Source: Bugula neritina
Taxonomy: Eukaryota; Bryozoa; Gymnolaemata; Cheilostomatida; Bugulidae
Length of the DNA stretch: 64,000 nucleotides
Assembly (NCBI GenBank): GCA_964035545.1
Contig: OZ037767.1
Span: 18,070,281 to 18,134,280, forward strand
Direction: 5' to 3'
This document shows, piece by piece, positions 1 to 14,495 of the stretch; within the stretch, counting starts at the first letter, position 1; each line of letters opens with the position of its first letter. The translations under genes and the position numbers were made by a program. The notes below the pieces were generated by a model. It searched no databases and had not been told where the DNA came from. It saw nothing but the letters and a program-made list of their open reading frames with translations.

Positions 1-3000
1 ACTGAAATATACTGCAACATACTGAAATATACTGCAACACACTGCAACTTACTGAAATACACTGTAACATACTGAAATATACTGCAGAATACTACAACAT
101 ACTGAAATACACTGTAACATGTTGAAATACACTGCAACACGTCGAAATATACTGCAACATACCGAAATATATGGTAAACTACTGAAATATGCTGTGACAC
201 ATAGAAAAATACTGCAATATGCTGAAATATACTTTAACACACTGAAATATACTGCGACATACTGAAAAACACTGTAACATACTGAAACATACTGCAACAT
301 CCTGAAATACACTGCAACATACTACAACATTTTGAAATATGCTGCAACACATTGAAATATACTGCAACATACCTAAATATATGGTAATATACTGAAATAT
401 ACTGTAACATACTGAAATACACTGCAACATACTGAAATACAATGCAACATACTGACTTATACTGAAATACGCTGTAACATATTGAAATACACTGCAACAC
501 ATTGAAATATACTCTAACTCACTGAAATATAGTGTAATATACGGAAATGTACTGTGACATACTGGAATATACTGTAACACAATGAAATATACTTCAACAT
601 ACTGAAATACGCTGTAACATACTGAAATATACTGCAACCTACAGCAACATACTGAAATATACTGTAACTAACTGAAATATATGGTAAACTACTGAAATAT
701 ACTGTAACACATTGAAAAATACTGCAACACATTGAAATATACTGCAACACACCGAAACATACGGCAACATACTGAAATATGATGTAGCATACTGAAATAC
801 ACTGCAACACACTGAAGTATACTGTAATATACACAAATGTACTGTAACAAACTGAAACATACGTCAACATACTGAAATGTACTGCACCATACTGAAATAC
901 ACTGTAATATACTGAATTACACTGCGACATACTGCAACATACTGAAATACGCTGTAACATATTGAAATACACTGCAACACATTGAAATATACCGTAACTC
1001 ACTAAAATATAGTGTTATCAACGGAAATGTACTGTAACATACTGAAACATACTAAAAGATACTGGAGCATACCGAAACGTACTGCAACGTCCTGAAATAT
1101 ACTGCGAGATACTGCAACATACTGAAATACACTGTCACATACTGAAATACACTGCAACATACTGCAACATACTGCAACATACTGAATTACAGTGTAACAT
1201 ATTGAAACACACTGCAATACATTGAAATATACTGCAACACACTGAAACATACTGCGACATACTGAAATATACTGCAACATATCGAACTGTATCGTAATAT
1301 ACGGACATGTACTGTAACATACTGAAACATACCGAAACATACTAAATTATACTGGAACATATCGGAACATACTGCTACATAATGAAATATACTGTACCAA
1401 ACTGAAATATACGGCAAAATACTGGAATATACTGTAACACACTGAAATATACTGCAACATATTGAAATACACTGTAACATACTGAAATATACTGCAACAT
1501 ACTGCAATATACTGCAACATACTGAAATACACTGTAACATACTGAAATACACTGCAACATACTACAACATAGTGAAATACACTGCAACATACTGAAATAT
1601 ACTGTGACACACTGAAAGAGATTGCAACATACTGAAATACACTGTAACATACTGAAATACACTGCAACATACTGAAATACCCTGCTACATACTGAAATAT
1701 ACTGCAAGATACTGCAACATACTGAAATACAGTGTAACATACTGAAATACACAGCAACATACTGCATTATACTGACATACACTGGAACATATTGAAATAC
1801 ACTGCAACAAAATGAAGTATACTGCAACACACTGAAACATACGGCAACATACTCAAATATACTGCAACACATTGAAATATACTGCAACATACTGAAATAT
1901 AATGCAAGATACTGCAACATACTGAAATACACTGTGCCATACTGAGATACACTGCAACATACTGCAACATACTGCAACGTACTGAAATACACTGTAACAT
2001 ATTGAAATACACTGCAACACATTGAAGTATACTGCAACACACCGAAACATACGGCAACATTATGAAATATGCTGTAGCATACTGAAATACACTGCAACAC
2101 ACTGAAGTATACTGCAACATACTGAAATATACTGCAACACACTTCAACTTACGGAAATACACTGTAACATACTGAAATACACTGCAGAATACTACAACAT
2201 ACTGAAATACACTGTAACATGTTGAAATACACTGCGACACATTGAAATATACTGCAACATACTGAAATATATGGTAAACTACTGAAAAATGCTGTGACAC
2301 ATAGAAAAATACTGCAATATACTGAAATATACTGTAACACACTGAAATATACTGCGACATACTGAAAAACACTGTAACATACTGAAACATACTGCAACAT
2401 CCTGAAATACATCGCAACATACTACAACATATTGAAATACTCTGCAACACAGTGAAATATACTGCAACATACCTAAATATATGGTAACATACTGAAATAT
2501 ACTGTAACATACTGAAATATACTGCAAGATACTGCAACATACTGAAATGCACTTTAACATACTGAAATACACTGCAACATACTGCAAAATACTGCAACAT
2601 ACTGAATTACAGTGTAACATATTGAAACACACTGCAATACATTGAAATATACTGCAACAGACTGAAACATACGGCAACATACTCAAATATACTGCAACAC
2701 ATTGAAGTATACTGCAACATACTGCAATATACTGAAATATAATGCAAGATACTGCAACATACTGAAATACACTGTGACATACTGAGATACACTGCAACCT
2801 ACCGCAACATACTGAAATACGCTGTAACTTATTGAAATACACTGCAACACATTAAAATATACTGCAACACACCGAAACATACGGCAACATACTGAAATAT
2901 GATGTAGCATACTGAAATACACTGCAACACACTGAAGTATACTGTAATATACAGAAATGTACTGTAACAAACTGAAACATACGTCAACATACTGAAATAC

Positions 3001-5200
3001 GCTGTAACATATTGAGACACACTGCAACACATTGAAATATACTGGAACTCACTGAAATATAGTGTAATCAACGGAAATGTACTGTAACATACTGAAACAT
3101 ACTGAAACATACTGAAACATACTAAAATATACTGGAGCATACCGAAACGTACTGCAACATACTGAAATATACTGCTAGATACTGCAACATACTGAAATAC
3201 ACTGTAACATACTGAAATACACTGCAACATACTGCAACATACTACAACATACTGCAACATACTGCAACATACTGAATTACAGTGTAACATATTGAAATAC
3301 ACTGCAACAAATTGGAGTATACTGCAACACACTGAAGTTTACTGTAATATACAGAAATGTACTGTAACAAACTGAAACATACGTCAACATACTGAAATAC
3401 ACTGCCACATACTGAAATATACTGCAACATACTGAAATTTACTGCAACATACTGAAACACACTGCTACATACTGAAATACACTGCAACATACTGACTTAT
3501 ACTGACATACACTGGAACATATTGAAATACACTGCAACAAATTGAAGTATACTGCAACACACTGAAATATGCTGTAACATATTGAAATACACTGCAACAC
3601 ATTGAAATATACTGTTACTTACTGAAATATAGTGTAATCAACGGAAATGTACTGTAACATGCTGAAACATACTGAAACATACTAAAATATACTGGAGCAT
3701 ACCGAAACGTACTGCAACATACTGAAATATACTGCGAGATACTGCAACATACTGAAATACACTGTAACATACTGAAATACACTGCAACATACTGCAACAT
3801 ACTACAACATACTGCAACATACTGCAACATACTGAATTACAGTGTAACATATTGAAATACACTGCAATACATTGAAATATACTGCAACACACTGAAACAT
3901 ACTGCAACATACGGAAATATACTGCAACATATCAAAGTGTATCGTAATATACGAACATGTACTGTAACATACTGAAACATACTGAAACATACTAAAATAT
4001 ACTGGAACATACCGGAACATACTGCAAAATAATGAAACATACTGTACCACACTGAAATATACGGCAAAATACTGAAATACACTGCAACATACTGCATTAT
4101 ACTGACATACACTGGAACATATTGAAATACACTGCAACAAATTGAAGTATACTGCAATACACTGAAACATACGGCAATATACTCAAATATACTGCAACAC
4201 AAGAAAATATACTGCAACGTACTGAAATATGATGCAAGATACTGCAACATACTGAAATACACTGTGACATACTGAGATACACAGCAACATTCTGCAACAT
4301 ACTGAAATACACTGTAACATATTGAAACACACTGCAATACATTGAAATATACTGCAACACACTGAAACATACTGCAACATATCGAACTGTATCGTAATAT
4401 ACGGACATGTACTGTAACATGCTGAAACATACCGAAACATACTAAAATATACTGGAACATACCTGAACATACTGCAACATAATGAAATATACTGTACCAA
4501 ACTGAAATATACGGCAAAATACTGGAATATACTGTAACACACTGAAATATACTGCAACATATTGAAATACACTGTAACATAATGAAATATACTGCAACAT
4601 ACTGCAACATACTGCTACATACTGAAATACACTGTAACATACTGAATCACACTGCAACATACTACAACATAGTGAAATACACTGCAATATACTGAAATAT
4701 ACTGTGACACACTGAAAGGGATTGCAACATACTGAAATACACTGTAACATACTGAAATGAACTGCAACATACTGAAATACCCTGCTACATACTGAAATAT
4801 ACTGCAAGATACTGCAACATACTGAAATACAGTGTAACATACTGAAATACACTGCAACATACTGCATTATACTGACATACACTGGAACATATTGAAATAC
4901 ACTGCAACAAATTGAAGTATACTGCAACACACTGAAACATACGGCAACATACTCAAATATACTGCAAAACATTGAAATATACTGCAACATACTGAAATAT
5001 AATGCAAGATACTGCAACATACTGAAATACACTGTGCCAAACTGAGATACACTGCAACATACCGCAACATACTGCAACATACTGAAATACACTGTAACAT
5101 ATTGAAATACACTGCAACACATTGAAATATACTGCAACACACCGAAACATACGGCAACATAATGAAATATGCTGTAGCATACTGAAATACACTGCAACAC
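1..5200. repeat. 5.2-kb higher-order repeat, copy A
   Basis: Base 1 is equivalent to bases 5201 and 12471: all three begin with two A-B units and then actgcaactt. Matching variant units stay at an offset of 5200 up to about 1050. There the next copy gains one extra actgaaacat, and the offset becomes 5210. The repeat may extend left of the window, so its starting point here is only a convention. Copies A and B differ by scattered substitutions (for example actttaacac at 231 against actctaacac at 5431). It contains two ctgcag sites, at 82 and 2182. Confidence 0.9.
82..87. other. ctgcag (PstI) marker site, first of 19 found
   Basis: The variant unit actgcagaat or actgcagaaa creates ctgcag. Sites I found start at 82, 2182, 5282, 7392, 9452, 12552, 14657, 35986, 37036, 39338, 40388, 44334, 45384, 47686, 48736, 52622, 53672, 58544 and 59594. 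In the middle region (about 16.9-35 kb) the equivalent unit is actgcaaaat, so I found no site between 14662 and 35986. It is a sequence marker of HOR family; nothing suggests a biological role. Confidence 0.8.
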
Positions 5201-6200
5201 ACTGAAATATACTGCAACATACTGAAATATACTGCAACACACTGCAACTTACTGAAATACACTGTAACATACTGAAATATACTGCAGAATACTACAACAT
5301 ACTGAAATACACTGTAACATGTTGAAATACACTGCAACACGTCGAAATATACTGCAACATACCGAAATATATGGTAAACTACTGAAATATGCTGTGACAC
5401 ATAGAAAAATACTGCAATATGCTGAAATATACTCTAACACACTGAAATATACTGCGACATACTGAAAAACACTGTAACATACTGAAACATACTGCAACAT
5501 CCTGAAATACACTGCAACATACTACAACATTTTGAAATATGCTGCAACACATTGAAATATACTGCAACATACCTAAATATATGGTAATATACTGAAATAT
5601 ACTGTAACATACTGAAATACACTGCAACATACTGAAATACACTGCAACATACTGACTTATACTGAAATACGCTGTAACATATTGAAATACACTGCAACAC
5701 ATTGAAATATACTCTAACTCACTGAAATATAGTGTAATATACGGAAATGTACTGTGACATACTGGAATATACTGTAACACAATGAAATATACTTCAACAT
5801 ACTGAAATACGCTGTAACATACTGAAATATACTGCAACCTACAGCAACATACTGAAATATACTGTAACTAACTGAAATATATGGTAAACTACTGAAATAT
5901 ACTGTAACACATTGAAAAATACTGCAACACATTGAAATATACTGCAACACACCGAAACATACGGCAACATACTGAAATATGATGTAGCATACTGAAATAC
6001 ACTGCAACACACTAAAGTATACTGTAATATACACAAATGTACTGTAACAAACTGAAACATACGTCAACATACTGAAATGTACTGCACCATACTGAAATAC
6101 ACTGTAATATACTGAATTACACTGCGACATACTGCAACATACTGAAATATGCTGTAACATATTGAAATACACTGCAACACATTGAAATATACCGTAACTC

Positions 6201-8260
6201 ACTAAAATATAGTGTTATCAACGGAAATGTACTGTAACATACTGAAACATACTGAAACATACTAAAAGATACTGGAGCATACCGAAACGTACTGCAACGT
6301 CCTGAAATATACTGCGAGATACTGCAACATACTGAAATACACTGTCACATACTGAAATACACTGCAACATACTGCAACATACTGCAACATACTGAATTAC
6401 AGTGTAACATATTGAAACACACTGCGATACATTGAAATATACTGCAACACACTGAAACATACTGCGACATACTGAAATATACTGCAACATATCGAACTGT
6501 ATCGTAATATACGGACATGTACTGTAACATACTGAAACATACCGAAACATACTAAATTATACTGGAACATATCGGAACATACTGCTACATAATGAAATAT
6601 ACTGTACCAAACTGAAATATACGGCAAAATACTGGAATATACTGTAACACACTGAAATATACTGCAACATATTGAAATACACTGTAACATAATGAAATAT
6701 ACTGCAACATACTGCAATATACTGCAACATACTGAAATACACTGTAACATACTGAAATACACTGCAACATACAACAACATAGTGAAATACACTGCAACAT
6801 ACTGAAATATACTGTGACACACTGAAAGAGATTGCAACATACTGAAATACACTGTAACATACTGAAATACACTGCAACATACTGAAATACCCTGCTACAT
6901 ACTGAAATATACTGCAAGATACTGCAACATACTGAAATACAGTGTAACATACTGAAATACACAGCAACATACTGCATTATACTGACATACACTGGAACAT
7001 ATTGAAATACACTGCAACAAAATGAAGTATACTGCAACACACTGAAACATACGGCAACATACTCAAATATACTGCAACACATTGAAATATACTGCAACAT
7101 ACTGAAATATAATGCAAGATACTGCAACATACTGAAATACACTGTGCCATACTGAGATACACTGCAACATACTGCAACATACTGCAACGTACTGAAATAC
7201 ACTGTAACATATTGAAATACACTGCAACACATTGAAGTATACTGCAACACACCGAAACATACGGCAACATTATGAAATATGCTGTAGCATACTGAAATAC
7301 ACTGCAACACACTGAAGTATACTGCAACATACTGAAATATACTGCAACACACTTCAACTTACGGAAATACACTGTAACATACTGAAATACACTGCAGAAT
7401 ACTACAACATACTGAAATACACTGTAACATGTTGAAATACACTGCGACACATTGAAATATACTGCAACATACTGAAATATATGGTAAACTACTGAAAAAT
7501 GCTGTGACACATAGAAAAATACTGCAATATACTGAAATATACTGTAACACACTGAAATATACTGCGACATACTGAAAAACACTGTAACATACTGAAACAT
7601 ACTGCAACATCCTGAAATACATCGCAACATACTACAACATATTGAAATACTCTGCAACACAGTGAAATATACTGCAACATACCTAAATATATGGTAACAT
7701 ACTGAAATATACTGTAACATACTGAAATATACTGCAAGATACTGCAACATACTGAAATGCACTTTAACATACTGAAATACACTGCAACATACTGCAACAT
7801 ACTGCAACATACTGAATTACAGTGTAACATATTGAAACACACTGCAATACATTGAAATATACTGCAACAGACTGAAACATACGGCAACATACTCAAATAT
7901 ACTGCAACACATTGAAGTATACTGCAACATACTGCAATATACTGAAATATAATGCAAGATACTGCAACATACTGAAATACACTGTGACATACTGAGATAC
8001 ACTGCAACCTACCGCAACATACTGAAATACGCTGTAACTTATTGAAATACACTGCAACACATTAAAATATACTGCAACACACCGAAACATACGGCAACAT
8101 ACTGAAATATGATGTAGCATACTGAAATACACTGCAACACACTGAAGTATACTGTAATATACAGAAATGTACTGTAACAAACTGAAACATACGTCAACAT
8201 ACTGAAATACGCTGTAACATATTGAGACACACTGCAACACATTGAAATATACTGGAACTC
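6201..8260. repeat. 2060-bp tandem duplication, left copy
   Basis: It starts at actaaaatat agtgttatca, the same units as position 1001 of copy A. It ends after the unit actggaactc, equivalent to 3050 in copy A. Its neighbour at 8261 repeats it at a constant offset of 2060. By eye I see only a handful of substitutions between the two, such as acaacaacat at 6771 against actacaacat at 8831, and acggcaacat at 7261 against acagcaacat at 9321. Confidence 0.9.
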
Positions 8261-10320
8261 ACTAAAATATAGTGTTATCAACGGAAATGTACTGTAACAT
8301 ACTGAAACATACTGAAACATACTAAAAGATACTGGAGCATACCGAAACGTACTGCAACGTCCTGAAATATACTGCGAGATACTGCAACATACTGAAATAC
8401 ACTGTCACATACTGAAATACACTGCAACATACTGCAACATACTGCAACATACTGAATTACAGTGTAACATATTGAAACACACTGCGATACATTGAAATAT
8501 ACTGCAACACACTGAAACATACTGCGACATACTGAAATATACTGCAACATATCGAACTGTATCGTAATATACGGACATGTACTGTAACATACTGAAACAT
8601 ACCGAAACATACTAAATTATACTGGAACATATCGGAACATACTGCTACATAATGAAATATACTGTACCAAACTGAAATATACGGCAAAATACTGGAATAT
8701 ACTGTAACACACTGAAATATACTGCAACATATTGAAATACACTGTAACATAATGAAATATACTGCAACATACTGCAATATACTGCAACATACTGAAATAC
8801 ACTGTAACATACTGAAATACACTGCAACATACTACAACATAGTGAAACACACTGCAACATACTGAAATATACTGTGACACACTGAAAGAGATTGCAACAT
8901 ACTGAAATACACTGTAACATACTGAAATACACTGCAACATACTGAAATACCCTGCTACATACTGAAATATACTGCAAGATACTGCAACATACTGAAATAC
9001 AGTGTAACATACTGAAATACACAGCAACATACTGCATTATACTGACATACACTGGAACATATTGAAATACACTGCAACAAAATGAAGTATACTGCAACAC
9101 ACTGAAACATACGGCAACATACTCAAATATACTGCAACACATTGAAATATACTGCAACATACTGAAATATAATGCAAGATACTGCAACATACTGAAATAC
9201 ACTGTGCCATACTGAGATACACTGCAACATACTGCAACATACTGCAACGTACTGAAATACACTGTAACATATTGAAATACACTGCAACACATTGAAGTAT
9301 ACTGCAACACACCGAAACATACAGCAACATTATGAAATATGCTGTAGCATACTGAAATACACTGCAACACACTGAAGTATACTGCAACATACTGAAATAT
9401 ACTGCAACACACTTCGACTTACGGAAATACACTGTAACATACTGAAATACACTGCAGAATACTACAACATACTGAAATACACTGTAACATGTTGAAATAC
9501 ACTGCGACACATTGAAATATACTGCAACATACTGAAATATATGGTAAACTACTGAAAAATGCTGTGACACATAGAAAAATACTGCAATATACTGAAATAT
9601 ACTGTAACACACTGAAATATACTGCGACATACTGAAAAACACTGTAACATACTGAAACATACTGCAACATCCTGAAATACATCGCAACATACTACAACAT
9701 ATTGAAATACTCTGCAACACAGTGAAATATACTGCAACATACCTAAATATATGGTAACATACTGAAATATACTGTAACATACTGAAATATACTGCAAGAT
9801 ACTGCAACATACTGAAATGCACTTTAACATACTGAAATACACTGCAACATACTGCAACATACTGCAACATACTGAATTACAGTGTAACATATTGAAACAC
9901 ACTGCAATACATTGAAATATACTGCAACAGACTGAAACATACGGCAACATACTCAAATATACTGCAACACATTGAAGTATACTGCAACATACTGCAATAT
10001 ACTGAAATATAATGCAAGATACTGCAACATACTGAAATACACTGTGACATACTGAGATACACTGCAACCTACCGCAACATACTGAAATACGCTGTAACTT
10101 ATTGAAATACACTGCAACACATTAAAATATACTGCAACACACCGAAACATACGGCAACATACTGAAATATGATGTAGCATACTGAAATACACTGCAACAC
10201 ACTGAAGTATACTGTAATATACAGAAATGTACTGTAACAAACTGAAACATACGTCAACATACTGAAATACGCTGTAACATATTGAGACACACTGCAACAC
10301 ATTGAAATATACTGGAACTC
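8261..10320. repeat. 2060-bp tandem duplication, right copy
   Basis: The left junction is a hybrid. The unit before it, actggaactc, belongs to the end of the segment, while actaaaatat agtgttatca after it belongs to the start. In copy A, actggaactc is followed by actgaaatat agtgtaatca, and that order returns at 10311-10340. The junction therefore shows directly where two misaligned copies were joined. The exchange used equivalent 10-bp units, so the register is kept. Confidence 0.9.
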
Positions 10321-13300
10321 ACTGAAATATAGTGTAATCAACGGAAATGTACTGTAACATACTGAAACATACTGAAACATACTGAAACATACTAAAATAT
10401 ACTGGAGCATACCGAAACGTACTGCAACATACTGAAATATACTGCTAGATACTGCAACATACTGAAATACACTGTAACATACTGAAATACACTGCAACAT
10501 ACTGCAACATACTACAACATACTGCAACATACTGCAACATACTGAATTACAGTGTAACATATTGAAATACACTGCAACAAATTGGAGTATACTGCAACAC
10601 ACTGAAGTTTACTGTAATATACAGAAATGTACTGTAACAAACTGAAACATACGTCAACATACTGAAATACACTGCCACATACTGAAATATACTGCAACAT
10701 ACTGAAATTTACTGCAACATACTGAAACACGCTGCTACATACTGAAATACACTGCAACATACTGACTTATATTGACATACACTGGAACATATTGAAATAC
10801 ACTGCAACAAATTGAAGTATACTGCAACACACTGAAATATGCTGTAACATATTGAAATACACTGCAACACATTGAAATATACTGTTACTTACTGAAATAT
10901 AGTGTAATCAACGGAAATGTACTGTAACATGCTGAAACATACTGAAACATACTAAAATATACTGGAGCATACCGAAACGTACTGCAACATACTGAAATAT
11001 ACTGCGAGATACTGCAACATACTGAAATACACTGTAACATACTGAAATACACTGCAACATACTGCAACATACTACAACATACTGCAACATACTGCAACAT
11101 ACTGAATTACAGTGTAACATATTGAAATACACTGCAATACATTGAAATATACTGCAACACACTGAAACATACTGCAACATACGGAAATATACTGCAACAT
11201 ATCAAAGTGTATCGTAATATACGGACATGTACTGTAACATACTGAAACATACTAAAACATACTAAAATATACTGGAACATACCGGAACATACTGCAAAAT
11301 AATGAAACATACTGTACCACACTGAAATATACGGCAAAATACTGAAATACACTGCAACATACTGCATTATACTGACATACACTGGAACATATTGAAATAC
11401 ACTGCAACAAATTGAAGTATACTGCAATACACTGAAACATACGGCAATATACTCAAATATACTGCAACACATTAAAATATACTGCAACGTACTGAAATAT
11501 GATGCAAGATACTGCAACATACTGAAATACACTGTGGCATACTGAGATACACAGCAACATTCTGCAACATACTGAAATACACTGTAACATATTGAAACAC
11601 ACTGCAATACATTGAAATATACTGCAACACACTGAAACATACTGCAACATATCGAACTGTATCGTAATATCCGGACATGTACTGTAACATGCTGAAACAT
11701 ACCGAAACATACTAAAATATACTGGAACATACCTGAACATACTGCAACATAATGAAATATACTGTACCAAACTGAAATATACGGCAAAATACTGGAATAT
11801 ACTGTAACACACTGAAATATACTGCAACATATTGAAATACACTGTAACATAATGAAATATACTGCAACATACTGCAACATACTGCTACATACTGAAATAC
11901 ACTGTAACATACTGAATCACACTGCAACATACTACAACATAGTGAAATACACTGCAATATACTGAAATATACTGTGACACACTGAAAGGGATTGCAACAT
12001 ACTGAAATACACTGTAACATACTGAAATGAACTGCAACATACTGAAATACCCTGCTACATACTGAAATATACTGCAAGATACTGCAACATACTGAAATAC
12101 AGTGTAACATACTGAAATACACTGCAACATACTGCATTATACTGACATACACTGGAACATATTGAAATACACTGCAACAAATTGAAGTATACTGCAACAC
12201 ACTGAAACATACGGCAACATACTCAAATATACTGCAAAACATTGAAATATACTGCAACATACTGAAATATAATGCAAGATACTGCAACATACTGAAATAC
12301 ACTGTGCCAAACTGAGATACACTGCAACATACCGCAACATACTGCAACATACTGAAATACACTGTAACATATTGAAATACACTGCAACACATTGAAATAT
12401 ACTGCAACACACCGAAACATACGGCAACATAATGAAATATGCTGTAGCATACTGAAATACACTGCAACACACTGAAATATACTGCAACATACTGAAATAT
12501 ACTGCAACACACTGCAACTTACTGAAATACACTGTAACATACTGAAATATACTGCAGAATACTACAACATACTGAAATACACTGTAACATGTTGAAATAC
12601 ACTGCAACACGTCGAAATATACTGCAACATACCGAAATATATGGTAAACTACTGAAATATGCTGTGACACATAGAAAAATACTGCAATATGCTGAAATAT
12701 ACTCTAACACACTGAAATATACTGCGACATACTGAAAAACACTGTAACATACTGAAACATACTGCAACATCCTGAAATACACTGCAACATACTACAACAT
12801 TTTGAAATATGCTGCAACACATTGAAATATACTGCAACATACCTAAATATATGGTATTATACTGAAATAAACTGTAACATACTGAAATACACTGCAACAT
12901 ACTGAAATACACTGCAACATACTGACTTATACTGAAATACGCTGTAACATATTGAAATACACTGCAACACATTGAAATATACTCTAACTCACTGAAATAT
13001 AGTGTAATATACGGAAATGTACTGTGACATACTGGAATATACTGTAACACAATGAAATATACTTCAACATACTGAAATACGCTGTAACATACTGAAATAT
13101 ACTGCAACCTACAGCAACATACTGAAATATACTGTAACTAACTGAAATATATGGTAAACTACTGAAATATACTGTAACACATTGAAAAATACTGCAACAC
13201 ATTGAAATATACTGCAACACACCGAAACATACGGCAACATACTGAAATATGATGTAGCATACTGAAATACACTGCAACACACTGAAGTATACTGTAATAT

Positions 13301-14400
13301 ACACAAATGTACTGTAACAAACTGAAACATACGTCAACATACTGAAATGTACTGCACCATACTGAAATACACTGTAATATACTGAATTACACTGCGACAT
13401 ACTGCAACATACTGAAATACGCTGTAACATATTGAAATACACTGCAACACATTGAAATATACCGTAACTCACTAAAATATAGTGTTATCAACGGAAATGT
13501 ACTGTAACATACTGAAACATACTGAAACATACTAAAAGATACTGGAGCATACCGAAACGTACTGCAACGTCCTGAAATATACTGCGAGATACTGCAACAT
13601 ACTGAAATACACTGTCACATACTGAAATACACTGCAACATACTGCAACATACTGCAACATACTGAATTACAGTGTAACATATTGAAACACACTGCGATAC
13701 ATTGAAATATACTGCAACACACTGAAACATACTGCGACATACTGAAATATACTGCAACATATCGAACTGTATCGTAATATACGGACATGTACTGTAACAT
13801 ACTGAAACATACCGAAACATACTAAATTATACTGGAACATATCGGAACATACTGCTACATAATGAAATATACTGTACCAAACTGAAATATACGGCAAAAT
13901 ACTGGAATATACTGTAACACACTGAAATATACTGCAACATATTGAAATACACTGTAACATAATGAAATATACTGCAACATACTGCAATATACTGCAACAT
14001 ACTGAAATACACTGTAACATACTGAAATACACTGCAACATACTACAACATAGTGAAATACACTGCAACATACTGAAATATACTGTGACACACTGAAAGAG
14101 ATTGCAACATACTGAAATACACTGTAACATACTGAAATACACTGCAACATACTGAAATACCCTGCTACATACTGAAATATACTGCAAGATACTGCAACAT
14201 ACTGAAATACAGTGTAACATACTGAAATACACAGCAACATACTGCATTATACTGACATACACTGGAACATATTGAAATACACTGCAACAAAATGAAGTAT
14301 ACTGCAACACACTGAAACATACGGCAACATACTCAAATATACTGCAACACATTGAAATATACTGCAACATACTGAAATATAATGCAAGATACTGCAACAT

Positions 14401-14495
14401 ACTGAAATGCACTTTAACATACTGAAATACACTGCAACATACTGACTTATAGCCTACTGACATACACTGGAACAACTTAAAATACACTGCAACAA
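14401..14495. repeat. Replaced tract bringing in the 5-bp-insertion module
   Basis: Up to 14400 the sequence matches copy B at offset 7270, and from 14496 at offset 7265. Between them, 95 bp replace the 100 bp expected from 7131-7230. The tract carries actgaaatgc actttaacat, then actgacttat agcct, then aacaacttaaaat. This is the same module found near 17305-17395, 19165-19260 and further right. The pattern of identical flanks with a substituted middle suggests gene conversion or a double exchange with a right-hand HOR type. This is the leftmost of 16 copies of the module. Confidence 0.75.
14441..14455. repeat. Register-shifting landmark 1: 5-bp insertion agcct (first of 16)
   Basis: The 15-mer actgacttatagcct is a normal-looking half-unit followed by five extra bases, agcct. 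It moves the 10-bp register by +5. Starts of all copies I found are 14441, 17335, 19198, 21922, 23785, 27674, 28369, 34503, 37905, 41257, 42851, 46253, 49605, 51199, 54541 and 60463. Spacings follow the HORs: 1863 twice; 3402, 3352 and 1594 twice in order; and 5922 once. The copy at 17335 is followed by cctgac instead of actgac. It serves as a convenient HOR marker; no function is apparent. Confidence 0.92.

Larger units (their letters stand above)
5201..12470. repeat. 5.2-kb higher-order repeat, copy B, expanded to 7270 bp
   Basis: This copy follows copy A unit for unit, but it is 2070 bp longer. The excess is one extra 10-bp unit near 6251 and an internal tandem duplication of 2060 bp (6201-8260 and 8261-10320). 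After 10321 it rejoins copy A at position 3051 (offset 7270) and continues to 12470. Copy C then begins with the same units as bases 1 and 5201. The extra length is best explained by one unequal exchange between two HOR copies. Confidence 0.9.

Noticed and set aside
14441-14455. Insertion-sequence or transposon scar at the agcct landmark.
   Set aside because: There are only five extra bases, with no inverted repeats, no direct duplication of a target site that I can see, and no transposase remnant.
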